Assembly: GCA_030272155.1 (NCBI GenBank)
Contig: CP126199.1
Span: 4,080,501 to 4,144,500 of the forward strand
Direction of reading: 5' to 3'
DNA: 64,000 bases
From: Tetradesmus obliquus
Lineage: Eukaryota > Chlorophyta > Chlorophyceae > Sphaeropleales > Scenedesmaceae
Shown piece after piece: positions 36,725 to 49,418 of the stretch (position 1 is the stretch's first letter; every line of letters begins with the position of its first letter). A program made the position numbers and the translations under genes. The notes under the pieces are model-generated. The model was given only the letters and a program-made list of their open reading frames with translations, ran no database searches and was not told the origin of the DNA.

Positions 36725-39700
36725 ATGCACACCAGTGCCATGATGCAGCGGCAGCAGCTGCTGCAGCAGCAACAGCAGCCAGCCCTGGGCAGGCGCAGTG
36801 CCGCCCCTCGTGCAGCGCTGCACAGCAGCGCACAGCAGCCCACACAGCAGCGGCCACTGGTGGCGCTTGCCAGCAAGGTGCCGGCAGTGCCAGCAGCAGC
36901 AAGCTCCAGCAGCAGCAGAGGCGCACACTCACGCTCTTCACATGTACGTTGCGGTGTCTTTGTGATCATGGCTTAGGGGCAGCAGCCAGGCGTGGGGCAT
37001 GCTGCATCCTGCCAATGTTGTGCTTGAGCTGTGTGCTGCATCTGGCGTATTCTTGCTCTGTTGGTGACGTGTTGCCCATCTCCTTGCTGCTTGTCATCAG
37101 GCGTTTGCAGAGCTTGAAATTGTGCCTGCTTGGCTGCTAACCTCACAACCTCACAACAAGGCTGCAAGCCAGAGCCACCCTCTGCTCGCTGTGTTGCTAC
37201 CTTGCAGGTGGCAGCAGCAAAGAAGAAGGGTGGCAAGGCTGGAGGTGGTGGAGCCGCCAAGGGCGGCGCCAACAACTCGCCAGCAGGCACCAGGACTAGC
37301 ACCAAGGAGGTGCGCCTGGCAACTGCAGCGCAGCGTGGCACCTGGCCTGTGCATGCAGCAGCAGTGACTGAAAGTCTGGCAGGCTGGCTGTACCAGCAGC
37401 AGTGCGACAGCTGGCCATGTGAGGGGCGGCTGGCAAGAATGGGAACAGCCAAGAATGTGCACAGGCAATAGCCTGGATCCGGCATGCATCCATTGTACCA
37501 TGCTGCTACAGACCAGCCCCTCAGCTTGCAGCTTGCAGGATGAGCCGCTGCCAGCTTCAATGTCACTGTGAGAGTGTGTCAGAATGTGCGCCTGCTGCAT
37601 GCTGTGCTGTGCCCGCCCCCCCAGGTGCGTGATGGCAACTCCTACAGCCAAGAGACACGCAAGATCATCCGTGAGTGGCAGCAGGGGCGATGCAGCAGCA
37701 GCAGCATCAGCAGCATCAGCAGCATGCTGGTGGCAAGCGCGTAGAGGCATTGTGGGCAGTTACGGGTTGAAGGCAGAGAAAGAGATGGATCTCTCAGTGA
37801 TGGTAGCGGCACCTCCACCTGGCAGCATGGACAGCGCTGCAGCCACCCCACTAGGGGTCCATGACAGCCTGATCAGTCGCCCAGAGGTCGCTGTCTCACC
37901 GCCTCACCCACTGCACCCCGCCCACCCCCTGCTCGACTCCCTTGCATGCCCCCCCCCTCCCCCCCCCCAGTGAGCCTGGAGAAGATCCGCAAGGTGGCCC
38001 CCAACGGCAAGGAGGTGCTCAACAACATCAACCTGGGCATGTACCTGGTGAGCCGGCACCGGCAGTGACTCTTCATAGTGTTTTCGGACCTGAATTGACA
38101 CGAGCGGGATAGGGTGGCTGACGCCATGTTGCCCCTCTTTGCTGTGCATTCCACTGCTCTGCTGCAAAGCATGACGCTCGCACTGCATCTTCTATAACTT
38201 ACCGGCAGCGTCTCACTGCCGATGCTGTGGCTGCTGCTGCGCCTGCTGCTGCTGCTGCCGGCAGGGCGCCAAGATTGGTGTGCTGGGTGCCAACGGCGCG
38301 GGCAAGTCCAGCCTGATGCGCATCCTGGCGGGGGAGGACACCAGCTTCGACGGCCGCGTGGTGCGCGCACCCGGCATCAGGTGGGCGGGGCTGCTGGGCA
38401 CGGCTGGTTGGGGGTGGTGGGGCTCTGTGCTGCTGTTGAAATGGTACTTGTTGCAGTTGAGTTAGAACTGGTGTCCCTGACGCTTTATTCTCCTTACAGT
38501 GTTGAACTTTTCAGACACCACCACCCTCTTGCAACAAACCCGCTGCTGCCGCTGCTGCTGCTGCTGCTGCTACCGCTGCCGTTGCAGGATCGGCTACCTT
38601 GAGCAGGAGCCCAAGCTGGAAGCAGGCGCGACAGTGGCGGAGAACATCGCACCAGCGGTGCAGCACATCAAGTGAGCGCAGCGCGGCGGAGGCCAGTCTG
38701 GCAGCCGGCGCCAGCAGCGCAGCGGCTGGCCAGAACAGGCGGAGCATTTTTGCTCGGCGAGTTGTTGCTCTCTGCTAGTGCACCTCTGCCTTTGCATAAT
38801 CTGCTCCTGCGCAACAACTGCTCCTGCTGCTGCCACTGCTGCGCCTGCTGCGCCAGGGACATGGTTGCCGAGTTTGAGGCTGTGTCTGTGGCCATGAGCG
38901 AGCCTGGCGCTGACCTGGACGCCCTCACCAACAAGATGAGCAGGCTGCAGGTGGGGAGAGCATGGCGTGCCAGCACTGCACAGGCTGCGCTCTGAGCTGC
39001 TGATGCCCTGCTGTGTGGCGTACCTGTGGTGCTTTCCTGGCGTGTCGCATAGCAGCACAGCAGCCTGTGCATCAACAGGATTGCAGCCGGCTGCAAGGTG
39101 CTGCTGCTGCTGCTGCTGCTGCTGTGTAGGATGCGCTGGATGCGTGCAATGGCTGGGAGGTGGAGCGCCAGGTGGAGCAGGCCATGGACGCGCTGCGGTG
39201 AGGGAAGGGGCGAGGGGGGGGGGGGGGGAGGGCGGGGGTGAGCAACAGAGCGGGGCACAGCTGCACGGAAGCTGCTGGCACTGCATGATGCGAGCCTTGT
39301 TACCACAACAGGAGCAAACAAGGAGCAAACAAGGTGTTGGGTGTTGATGATGAGCGCCTCTCACACCTGTGCTTGCACATCTGAGCCGACAGCCTGGCGC
39401 CTGCCTCGTGCTGCTGTCTGCTGGCCTGCAGCTGCCCGCCCGGTGACGCGCTGGTTGACGTGCTGTCTGGTGGCGAGCGGCGCCGCGTGGCTCTGGCGCG
39501 GCTGCTGCTGGCAGCGCCCGACATCCTGCTGCTGGACGAGGTGGGGCGCTGGCGGGGCAGGGTGGGGAGGGGGGCAAGCTGGACAGCAGGTGATTGTTCA
39601 GTGATGCGGGCGACAGCAGCAAATGCAATCACGGGACGTGTTGCAGCACAGTGAGTTGCAGGTTGCAGGCAAGGCATCATTGCGCCCCTCACTGCTGCTG

Positions 39701-42700
39701 GCTGTGTGCTGCCTGCTGTCCCCCCCCACCTCAGCCCACCAACCACCTCGACGCTGAGAGTGTGGGCTGGCTGGAGCGCTTCCTGGGCGAGTTCAAGGGC
39801 ACAGTGGTGGCAGTCACACACGACAGGTGGGGCTGAGGCGGCGCGATTGCTGGGTTGCTGACGTGGCACTAGTGATCGTGGCTGAGGCAGCCTGTTGGTG
39901 CTCACGCATGACATGTGGGGCTGAAGCGGCCTGCTGCTTGGGCAAGAATTGCATGGGGAGGGTGGCATGGCAGGGTGTGCAGGAGGGGCCTGGCAGGCGG
40001 AGGTGGCGCAGGTGACACAGCCGCAGTGCAGAGCAGCTCCAGGCCTGTGTCTGTGCAGTACTGCTGACAATGCGTCCCGCATGTTGCTGTGGCCCCTTGG
40101 CTGCTGCCGTCCCATTTTGCCTGTCTGCTGTGCCTGTCACCTGCCAGGTACTTCCTGGACAACGTGGCTGGCTGGATCCTGGAGCTGGACCGCGGCAGCG
40201 GCATCCCCTTTGAGGGCAACTACTCGGGTGAGGGAGGGGGGGGGGGTGGAAGGGGGCATGCACCCAAGGGTGACAGCAGCAAGGGCAGGTTGTGTCGCAC
40301 CGTGCCGCGGTCACCAGCACGCTGTGAGCGGCCACCAGGGCTTGTCTGGCGGCGGATGCGGCAGCGCAGCAGCCTGAGCAGCTGCCACACAGCCACCTGG
40401 GTGCACACCAAACTTCACGCGCAGCATGATTCAGGTAGTTTCCAACCAGTGGGGCTGACAGTGAGCCACATTGCAGCCACCTTGATGCACACCGAACTTC
40501 ACACGCAGCATGATTAGGTCATTGCCAGGCCGCACAATGTGGCTGCAGCCAGCAAGTTGCGTGCCTGTGGTCGCCTGTCAGTCATCAACCAAGCACTTGT
40601 CAGCAGCACCACCCGACAGCCCCGCTGCTGTGCTGCCTCCGCCTGTTTGCAGAGTGGCTGTCAGCCAAGGACAAGCGGCTGCAGAGCGAGGCCAAGTCGC
40701 AGGCACACCTGCAGAAGGTGAGGCGGCAGGGCCCCTGGCCAGCAGCTGGCCCACTGCACGTGACAGACTGCAGTGCCTTCATATTGTCTGCAGGATGTGC
40801 TGGCTTGCATGTGTGATGTTGCCCAAGCTACAAGCAGGTGCGTGGATGCCTCATGCCAGCCAGCTCTCAGCCCGGAATCGGTGGCCCCCGCAACAGCAGG
40901 AGTGTGTGCTGGCTGCTGCTGACTGCTGCTGCTGCCCCCCCCCCCCCCCCCCAGGTCATTGCGCACGAGCTGGAGTTCATCTCCAAGCAGGCCAAGGGCC
41001 AGCAGGCCAAGGGCAGGGCACGGCAGCGCCGCTACGAGGAGCTGGTGGCGGCAGCCAACAGCTACGTACGCAACAGCCAGGTGCGGCGCGCGCCGCGCAG
41101 GCGCGGGGTTTGTTGTGGTTCAACGGCGCTCCCCTGCGCAGCGCTGCTTTGGCCTGGCTATGCAGGGAGTGTGTGCCTTTGCGGCAGGCTGCGATCTGTT
41201 TGCTTGAAGGCTGCTGCGGGCACCTTCCATGTTGTTCATGTGCATCGCTTCAGCGCTCTGCGCACTTTAGGGCTGACCAAACCAAAAAGATTGACACTGT
41301 CCCAGCTCATGCGTTCAGCTCTCCTAAACCATGGCCTGACTACTCCCCCCCCCTCCCTCCCCCCCCCCAGGTTGACAGCATCACCATTCCTGTGGGCCCC
41401 CGCCTGGGTGACAAGGTGCTGGCTGTGGAGGGGCTGGTGAAGGCCTTCGGGGAGCGGCTGCTGGTGGACGGCATGAGCTTCGACGTGCCCCCGGGTGGGT
41501 GGGGGTGGGAGGGAGGGGAAGGAGATGAGGCAGTGTCCTTGCCAGGCACAACAGGGCCAGCCTGCCCTGCAGGATGGTGCTGGAGTGGCGGCATATCAGG
41601 CCAGCACCTGACTTGACGCTGGAGGCAGCCTGTCTGTGGTGTGCCATTCAGAGCTTTGGTTGCCTGCCTGCCACAACATGCCATCACCTTCTGGTCTTGT
41701 CACGTTCTGGTCTGGCCACCTTCTGCAGACTGCAGTTGCGCTGGACATTCTCTTGCTTGCCGGCAACTGGTATTAGCTCACCCCTCCACTGCCCGCCTGC
41801 TCTCTCCCCCCCCCTCCTGCAGGCGCCGTGGTGGGCATCATCGGCGGCAACGGCGCGGGCAAGTCTACGCTGTTCCGCATGGTCATGCAGCAGGACAGCC
41901 CTGACGGCGGCCGCCTGGAGCTGGGCGAGACTGTGGTGCCCATGTGGGTGGACCAGAGCAGGGAGGCGCTGGACGCAGACAAGACGGTGAGGGAGGGAGG
42001 CCGAGCTGAGGGGCAGGGGCGTGCAGGGGGTGGGGCCCTGCCTGGGGTGATGGGTTGGTTGTGAGCGCAAGGGAGGGAGGAGGGCGGGCAGCGCTGCACT
42101 AGGGGTGGTGCAGTGCGAGAGGGGTGCCGCGGCAGGGGTGTGGTGCAGGGTGTGTGGGGAGAGGGGCTCTTGATGTGATGTGAGCTTTCAATGGAGTGCG
42201 GTTTGCTGCAAACAGCGCTTGCTTGTGCTGAAATGGCAGGGATGTCCACCGTATGTGAAGTGCACATGCAAGTCATGTAGCTGAACTGTGGTGGGTTGGT
42301 GAGCTATGGCACCAAGTTGCCTGCCCTGCTGCTGCTGCCGCTGCCGCTGCCAGGTGTATGAGGCCATCAGTGGGGGTGCTGACGAGGTGGACCTCAACGG
42401 GCGCAAGGTCAACAGCCGCGCCTACTGCAGCTGGTACAACTTCAAGTCTGGTGACCAGCAGAAGAAGGTCGGCGTGCTGTCAGGTGTGGCGCGCATGCGG
42501 GCTCTGTTCACGAGACTGAATGCGGCTGGCAGCAGCAGTACAGGAGATGCACCACATGGCATGCATATGCACGTGGCGGCCGCAGCAGGCTGCTGCAGGC
42601 CGCCTGCTGCATCACGCATGATGATGGCAGGCTGCGTGATGATGGCAGGCTGCGTGATGATGGCAGGCTGCGTGATGCCTGCCCACACACACTTACAGCT

Positions 42701-43354
42701 GTGCTCAGCAACTCCCTAGCAGAAGCTGACGGCCAGGGACGGCTGCTGGCTGCTGACTGCCTGGTGTGTTGGCGCAGGTGGCGAGCGCAACCGGCTGCAG
42801 CTGGCGTGCGTGCTGAAGCAGAGCGGCAACCTGCTGCTGCTGGACGAGCCCACCAACGACCTGGACGTGGACACACTGCGGTGAGGGGGGCGGGGGTAGT
42901 GTGCTTGTCTGCCGTGATGGCGGCGGTGCATCTGGTGCTGGCTGTGTGGATGCTGCTGGCTGTAGGTGTGGCTGTAGTGTGTTGGCAGCCGCAGCTCAGG
43001 ACGCAGTACAGTGTGCAGCTGCAAGGGCCATGCCTTGATGCACTCTTGAAGGCGGTTGTGGCAACTGCGCAACGTTCGCTTGCGAGTCTTCAACATGCTT
43101 CACGGCTGCCGTGCCCTGCTGGCCTGCGTCAGGTGCCTGGAGGAGGCCATCGTCAACTTTGCTGGCAGCGTGCTGGTCATCAGCCACGACCGCTGGTGAG
43201 CGGCAGCAGGACAGGGACAGCTGCTGCTGCTGGCTTGTTGCGTAAGGGCACGATGCTCTACGTGCTGCTGCATGGCCTGTCCATTTCGGCTCATCTGGCA
43301 GACCTGCGCTGTGCGTGGCAAAGCAGGGCATGAAGACACAGTTGGCGGAAATGT

Positions 43355-43398
<44 letters not shown>

Positions 43399-43844
43399 AT
43401 ACAGGTTCCTTGACAGAGTCGCCACCCACATCCTGGCCTTTGAGGGAGACTCAAAGGTAGGGGCAGCCTGCAGGGGCAGCTGTGTATGCAGCAGAACTCT
43501 GACACTGTAGGACCACCAGTATTGGTAGTGCCAGCACATGCTAGCTGGCTACTGGAGGCTGCTGAAAAGTGAGGCAGCTCACGCGCACTGCCTGGCAGCC
43601 AGTAGCTGTTGAAACACGTGACTCGCTGTACGCCTCTGTCTTGCTGCGGGAGGATGCGCTCATCATTGCTGCTGCCAGGAGCCACGCCCCGCTGTACCGC
43701 TGTGCTGCTGTACTGCTGCTGCTGCTGCAGGTGACGTGGTTTGAGGGCGGCTACAGTGAGTACGAGGAGGACAGGCGTGCACGCAGCGGCGGTTCAGCGC
43801 TGAGCCCGCACCGGCTCAAGTTCAGGAAGCTGGCCATGGCCTGA
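36725..43844 (+). CDS. ABCF ATPase, EttA-type, probably plastid-targeted
   Basis: Ribosome-associated, non-membrane twin-ATPase; bacterial EttA throttles translation according to the ADP/ATP ratio. Twenty exons in frame give 675 aa: 36725-36943, 37208-37309, 37625-37670, 37971-38047, 38265-38380, 38588-38671, 38857-38950, 39130-39197, 39432-39540, 39735-39826, 40148-40227, 40653-40717, 40955-41080, 41371-41494, 41823-41986, 42354-42483, 42778-42880, 43133-43195, 43405-43456, 43731-43844. NBD1: Walker A GANGAGKS (156-163), signature LSGGE (280-284), Walker [12 protein letters not shown]. An arm and linker helix follow. NBD2: Walker [10 protein letters not shown] (475-483), [20 protein letters not shown]. 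Stretches such as [35 protein letters not shown] and [20 protein letters not shown] are diagnostic of EttA rather than ABCF1/GCN20. The first ~75 residues are Gln/Ala/Ser/Arg-rich without acidic residues, as in a plastid transit peptide. Confidence 0.93.
42613..42682 (+). repeat. 18-bp tandem repeat in EttA-like intron 16
   Basis: Three and a half copies of gatgatggcaggctgcgt, intronic. Confidence 0.85.
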
Positions 43845-44424
43845 GCCACGGCAGCGCCACAGCAAGCAGCGCCAGCAGGCTGCTGGAGCAGCTGCGCGGT
43901 GTGAGGCAGGGCGCAGCTCACACTCTTGAAGGCAGGTTGCAGCATGCTGGGGCACTCAGGCATGGGTGGCGCAGGTGCTCCAGGCAGGCCCTCTGGGTGG
44001 CTGATGCTGAACCAGCTGGCTGCTAGCCGTCAACTGGCGAGTGTTGGCTGTGCGCATGCACGCGTCGGGTGTTGTTTTGTAACATACTGCTCCTACTCAA
44101 GCAAGACCTGCAAGAAGAACAGTGCCGTCACGATCACGAAGCGGCACCCCATCCACGCGTGTATTGAAGGAAGGTGGACCGTCAATCACAACATGTCATT
44201 GCCGTCTGCTGTGTGTTAGCGCCAGGGTGGCAAGCGGGCAAAGCACCTGCTTGCTTGCCAGCACTGCAAAGTAACGTTTGTAGATTTCACTATTGGGAAA
44301 CCATTCACTTGCTTCTATGAGCTCTCGTTGATGCGTTCTGACCACTTCAGCAGGAGCAACAGCAGTACTGGTGAAGGACGCATACGAATGGTCTGATCTG
44401 TAGCAAGTTTTAAAACTCATTAAG
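43845..44424. other. Intergenic, EttA-like to THOC5
   Basis: Holds the EttA-like 3' UTR, with a TGTAA candidate poly(A) signal at 44079-44083, and the THOC5 promoter. Nothing else recognised. Confidence 0.45.
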
Positions 44425-47400
44425 ATGGAAAATACGCTTAGGGAGCTCAAGGACTTTGCTTCGACCGCTCTGGAGCTGAAACACAAGGATGCACCGAAGG
44501 ATGCCGTCTCAGCAGCAGCAGTGCAGGGCAGCCTTCTACTGCTTCGTTGCCGCGAACAGTCCCGTCAAGCAGCTCTAGAAGCAGATCGCATGCGTGCAAA
44601 GGCATCCGGGCAGCGCGAAGACTTGGACCAGGCCACCCTGCAGCTGCACAACCTGGTGTATGAGCAGCAGGTGCGCACAGCCAGCAGCATTTACTGTACT
44701 GCTGCAGAGCTAGCTCAGTCCCAGAAGTAACTAGCAGCCGATGCTCACCTTGGCTATGGCGCTTTTACAGCTCTGCTGCACCGATGCAGCAGTGCAACTT
44801 GGCATAGCAGTTGCTGCAGAGTTCCTGCTGTAGCGTCACCAGCAGGCTGACATGCAACTGCTGTTGCTCCCTCCCGCTCTGCTGCCCGCAGTACTACGAC
44901 AAGGAGATCAGCAGCAAGCGCACCTTCCAGCCCAGCGTGCCTGACGACAAGCTCTGCTGCATCAGCAGCCAGGACTTCCTGCAAGTGCAGCAGCAGCAGC
45001 AGCCTCAGCAGCAGCAGCAGGGCCCGCATGAGCTGGAGCTGGCGCGGCTCAACTACGAGCTGGGCCAACGAAAGCAGCTCAAGGCGCACCTGCAGAAGCT
45101 GCTGCAGCAGAAGCAGCGCGCGCAGGCGGAGCTCAACGCGGCCAAGGAGCGCATCGACGACCTGCGCGGCAACATGGAGGCCATCAAGAGCAGCAGCAGG
45201 AGCCTGCTGGAGACTTCGCTGCCGGAGGCGGCAGCAGTCGCCCGCAACAGGGAGGCCGCGGAGCTGCTGCCACTGCCGCTGTACATCATCTACGCGCAGG
45301 CAGCCACAGCCGCCAGCGTGCTGGGCCTACCGCTGCGCGCAGACATCACCGGCAGCACCGCGGCAGCGGAGCGGCTGGCGGCGGCAGAGGCTGACGCGGC
45401 CGCAGCAAAGGCGGCGCCGGGAGCAGCAGCAGCGGAGGCAGTGCAGGCGGCCAAGCGGCGGCGCAAGTCCGAGGCGCAGGAGGATGAGGCCTACAAGGCG
45501 AGCGGCGCTGTGCTGGTTGGCTGTGCTGTGGCTGCTGCGAATTCAAACGAGCACTGCTGCTGGGAAGCTGCACCAGTCATGCCCTGAATTGCTGCAACAC
45601 ATCTACGACCAAGGAAAGGCAGATGCATCCTAGCGTTCTGGCTATTTTGTGCGCAAGTCCAGTGCGTATGATGCCTCTATTTGCTGACGCTACGCTTGCA
45701 GTGCAATTCTGCACATCCGGCAATCGAGCCTCGGTGCATGTGTGCATTGAACACGACGCTGTACTACATGCACACGATCATTATACAAAATACACAACAA
45801 CAACAACAATCTTCTGCTCGGCTGCCTGTGCGCGCAGGTGCACCCGCTGTCGGTCACGCTGGAGGTGTCGCTGGGCGGGCCTGAGCAGCAGCAGGCCGCG
45901 GCTGGCAGCGTGGCGCTGTGCTTCCAGTACTACAGCCAGCTGAAGCTGGTGGGCGTGGCTGCTGGGGCGCCTGATGACGAGGAGCTGCTGACAGACCTGT
46001 TCCTGGGCGACGCGGGGGACGGGCTGCTGCTGGAGGCGGTGGCGGCAGCCTGCAGCGGCGGCGCGCTGCAGTTTGGGCTGCCGGGCAGGCCGCGGCCCTT
46101 CAGGTGTGACGCCGCGCCGCAATCATACGGTTGTGTGCAGCGGGACCTGCTCAGCTGTGTTTATCTATGTTGCGCTTCAGCGTTGCGCGGGCTGAAAACT
46201 GCAGCACCAGCAGCAGCACTGCACATACAGCAACATAGCAGGTGCAATGTCAATGCGGTGAGCTTGCAGTGATGTGCCAACAACGTCAGTATTACTCGTG
46301 CTGGGCTGGGTGCTGACCTTCCATGCTGCTGCTGCTGCTGCTGCTGCTGCTGTGTGCAGGTGGGCGCAGGACCTGGCAGGCGTGGACGTGGTGGCGTCCC
46401 TGCCTGCCAGCTACACCGGCAGTGCATCAGACCGCGAGCAGCTGCTGTCGTCGCTGGGCGCGTACCGCAGCCAGCTGCGGCTGGAGGCGTTTGTGGAGCG
46501 GCTGGCGTCAGCCAAGCAGGCCAGGCTGGCTCTGAAGTGAGTGCCAGGTGATTGCCGCACCGGCTGGTGGCTGCTGGCTGGCTTGCTGGCTGAGCGGCGG
46601 GTTGCATGATGCGCTGTGTTGTTTTGCATGTCAGGCCGACGGCAATGTTTCTGCATGCTGAAGCGTGCATGTCGCACCAGGTATCGCTCGTTGCAGCTGC
46701 ATGTACAGCTGGCAGCAAAGCCTCTGTTGCACCATGTCAGACGCTGCGTGTGCTGCAGGCAACCTCAGGTCAGCTGTTGCATCGTGCCCGCTGCTGCTTC
46801 TGCCCCACTCAATGGTACATATGACCCTGTTGCCTTTGCTGCTGCCCTCTTCTGTTCCCTGCCCCCAGGCGCATCTTGGAGCAGCTGGCGCAGAAGAAGC
46901 TGCCGCCTAGCTGCTGGGACAGCAAGGTGCTCACCAAGGTCAGCAGCTTCATACACAAGTGGCAGCACATGGGCGATGCAGGCAGTGCCGTTGGCGGCGC
47001 CGCCAGCCTGATGGGCTCCCTGGGCAGGCAGGGCGGCGCGACCGGCTCAGCAGGGCAGCAGCAACAGCAGGGGTGGCAGTCGCTGCAGCAAGGCAGCGTG
47101 CAGGAGGAGGGTGAGGTGGCAGGGGGTGGGGGTGAGGGCATGGACGCCACCTCACGGCTGGCGGCTGCTGAGACGGAGGAGGACCTGCTGCAGGGGCTGC
47201 TGGCTGACGAGGGCGCAGCCTCACTGACAGGCGTGCAGGCGAGCACGGCGCGCGCTATTGCTGCAGCCGCAAATCAGCCGCGCGGGGTGGGTGGTGATGG
47301 TGGTGATGACGCGCTCATGCTGGACGAGGGCGAGCTGCTGCTGCTGGAGGACTACGACGAGGCCTACGAGCAGGGCGCGGGCGGCTACAAGGAGCCCAGC

Positions 47401-48329
47401 GAGGCGGGCGAGGCCAGCGCAGCATCAGAGGAGGCCGGCGAGGGTGGCGCTGAGGTGGCCAGCGCCCAGGGCGGCACCCAGCAGGCGCTGCTTGCCCGTC
47501 ACAGCCTGTACCGCCTGGTGCTGCGCTCATCTGCGCTTGAGGCGCACTTTCATGTGAAGGTGTTCCTGGCCTACCCGCTGTGCCCGCCCGTGTTTGTGGT
47601 GACGCGGCTGCTGGACATCCGTGACGCGCGCAGCGGAAGCAAGGGCAGCGCGGCGCTGACAGCTGTCAACGAGGTCCTGAGGCTGGAGCAGCAGGTGGGT
47701 GTGGGCTGCGCGTGATGTGCCTCACAAATAAGGGATGCCGCAGGCGTTGGAAGGCTTATTTTGTAATCAGCATGCACAGTGTGACAAACCAACTGGTTAC
47801 TGTGACTATGAACCGGTGCTTGTTGAAGTCAGTCACTTACATCGGCCTAGACCCAGTTACAAGTTACAAGTCCTACGCGTCGGAGGCAGGCAAGCCTACC
47901 TGAGCCTATGCTCTTCTGTGCGTAAATTAGAGAAGGACAAGGACAGGCCTGGGCCTGAGAGCTCTATTGTAAGAACTCATTTCCATCATACCCTAGACCC
48001 AGCATTACCAGAATTGGTGCTTGTTTGAATCTAAACAAGGCGGACCGGTGCTTGACTTGCTAGTGTGCTTGGTGTGCGTCAACATCAACAACTTCACCTT
48101 GTCTCTGCCCCGGGTGCTGCACGCTGTGCAGGCAAACTCGCTGGCTGTCCAGGCTGCTGCGCACCAGCTCGCTGATGTGCTGGCGGTGCAGGTCATGCAG
48201 CTATGCCAGTGCTTGGACAGCCTATCTAGCCAATTGCGGGCCAAGGACAACGTTGACAGATTGAAGGCAAAGCAACAGTTGCGGGGCCGACAGCGCCAAG
48301 CACGCCTGACGCTTGGCTGCAGTAATTAG
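44425..48329 (+). CDS. THOC5: THO complex subunit 5
   Basis: Subunit of the nuclear THO/TREX complex that couples transcription to mRNA export. Six exons in frame give 772 aa: 44425-44670, 44892-45497, 45838-46103, 46360-46536, 46869-47694, 48132-48329. N-terminal coiled coil (ELKDFASTALELKHKD... to LHNLVYEQQ), then YYDKEISSKRTFQP, the typical THOC5 'xYKEIxxCxxFxS' equivalent, and a second long coiled coil (ELARLNYELGQRKQLKAHLQ). A mid region follows with LPLPLYIIYAQAATAASVLG and HPLSVTLEVS, and a C-terminal RILEQLAQKKLPP / HSLYRLVLRSSALEAHFHVKV part. An acidic Gly/Ala-rich insert lies between these. The exon 2 donor appears to be GC (aag|gcgagc), since a phase-0 GT donor with good context is missing; the final exon start is the least certain. 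Confidence 0.87.
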
Positions 48330-48432
48330 GTAGCAGAGCAAACAGTGTGATACTAGTAGCAAGGGTGTAGTGGCAGGCTCACAGCCGTGCAGGCGAGTCC
48401 TACTTGTCTGCTTTTTTCCTAATGTAGCTTGG

Positions 48433-48570
48433 CATGGCCGTGTGACCGCTTCTCTTGATACCAGATTACTGTAGGGTGAGCGCGGAACAGGTTGCCTCAT
48501 CCTCTCAATGGACCTTTTTGATGGAGTGAGTTCTTGGTTGCTAGGCCCAGCCGTTGTAAGGTTAGGGATT
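48433..48570 (+). mobile_element. Diverged L 3' end (older copy)
   Basis: Alignable with the L tail (gtgag(t/c)gcggaacaggttgcctca..ctctcaatgga.ctttt) but with many substitutions and small indels, and no poly(A). Marks the left edge of the cluster; clearly older than the copies to its right. Confidence 0.75.
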
Positions 48571-48597
48571 GCTTGTAACTGCCACAGTGACTTCGGA

Positions 48598-48765
48598 TCC
48601 TGACTATTCATAGACTCTCCACTTCATGCCAGCACATCCTGCAACTGACCGAACATACACCTATGACATATGTGGCATTCTGTAGAAAATGACACCAACT
48701 CAGGCACACAAAACCACACACACAAACTTATCCACACATGCCTGCACACATCCTCGTACTCTGCT
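48598..48765 (-). mobile_element. L fragment, 3' UTR part
   Basis: Reverse copy of the mid 3' UTR of L (from ctgactattca to ctctgctaccc). Fuses directly to an R copy at 48766. Several substitutions relative to the other copies. Confidence 0.85.
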
Positions 48766-49270
48766 ACCCATATCGACATTTTACAAAGAGATATAACAAT
48801 GAATAAACTTTCACGAAGCACACCTAGCACATTTCCAAACTGGGACACGAGGCGGGCCGGACCGATATTTCAACCGTTGCGGCGCATCGAAGGCCGCTGC
48901 GCTTATTTTCATAGGCCAGTCTTGAGCAGGTGGGGACCTAACATGCTTGTTCATGGAACGTCCGGGATAAAAGCGTCCAGTAGGAATTTTAGCCGGCCAG
49001 TGAGTTTCCAGTGGCGGTTCACAGACACCCGTGCCAACCCGCATCCTGCACCCAGGACATTCGTACGGGTTCTAATATGATATATCGACATTTGTTTTTT
49101 TTTGAAGCATATCGACATTTTACAAAGAGACATAACAATGAATACACTTTCACGAAGCACACCTAGCACATTTCCAAACTGGGACACGAGGCGGGCCGGA
49201 CCGAAATTTCAACCGCTGCGGCGCATCGAAGGCCGCTGTGCTTATTTTCATAAGTCAGTCCTGAGCAGGT
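48766..49270 (-). mobile_element. R copies, tandem pair
   Basis: One R unit (48766-about 49092), a short T tract and gaag, then a second, shorter R unit starting catatcgacattttac. On the minus strand each ends in GCTTC plus poly(A). The second is cut at caggtgg, where an L tail begins. Confidence 0.85.
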
Positions 49271-49418
49271 GGCAGCGTCTCTTGGTACAAGAGACCTGTG
49301 GAGTGAGTGCGGAACAGGTTGCCTCACTCTCTCAATGGATCTTTTTATGGAGCAAGTGCACAGTTATTTAGGTCAGCCCTTGTAACGTTCTTGCTTCAAA
49401 AAAAAAAAAAAAAAAAAA
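49271..49418 (+). mobile_element. L 3' end with poly(A)
   Basis: 127-bp 5'-truncated L tail starting at the cagcgtctcttggtacaagagac hairpin and ending in 21 A (49398-49418). Flanked by R on both sides. Compared with an intact R, about 25 bp around the insertion are missing. Confidence 0.9.
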
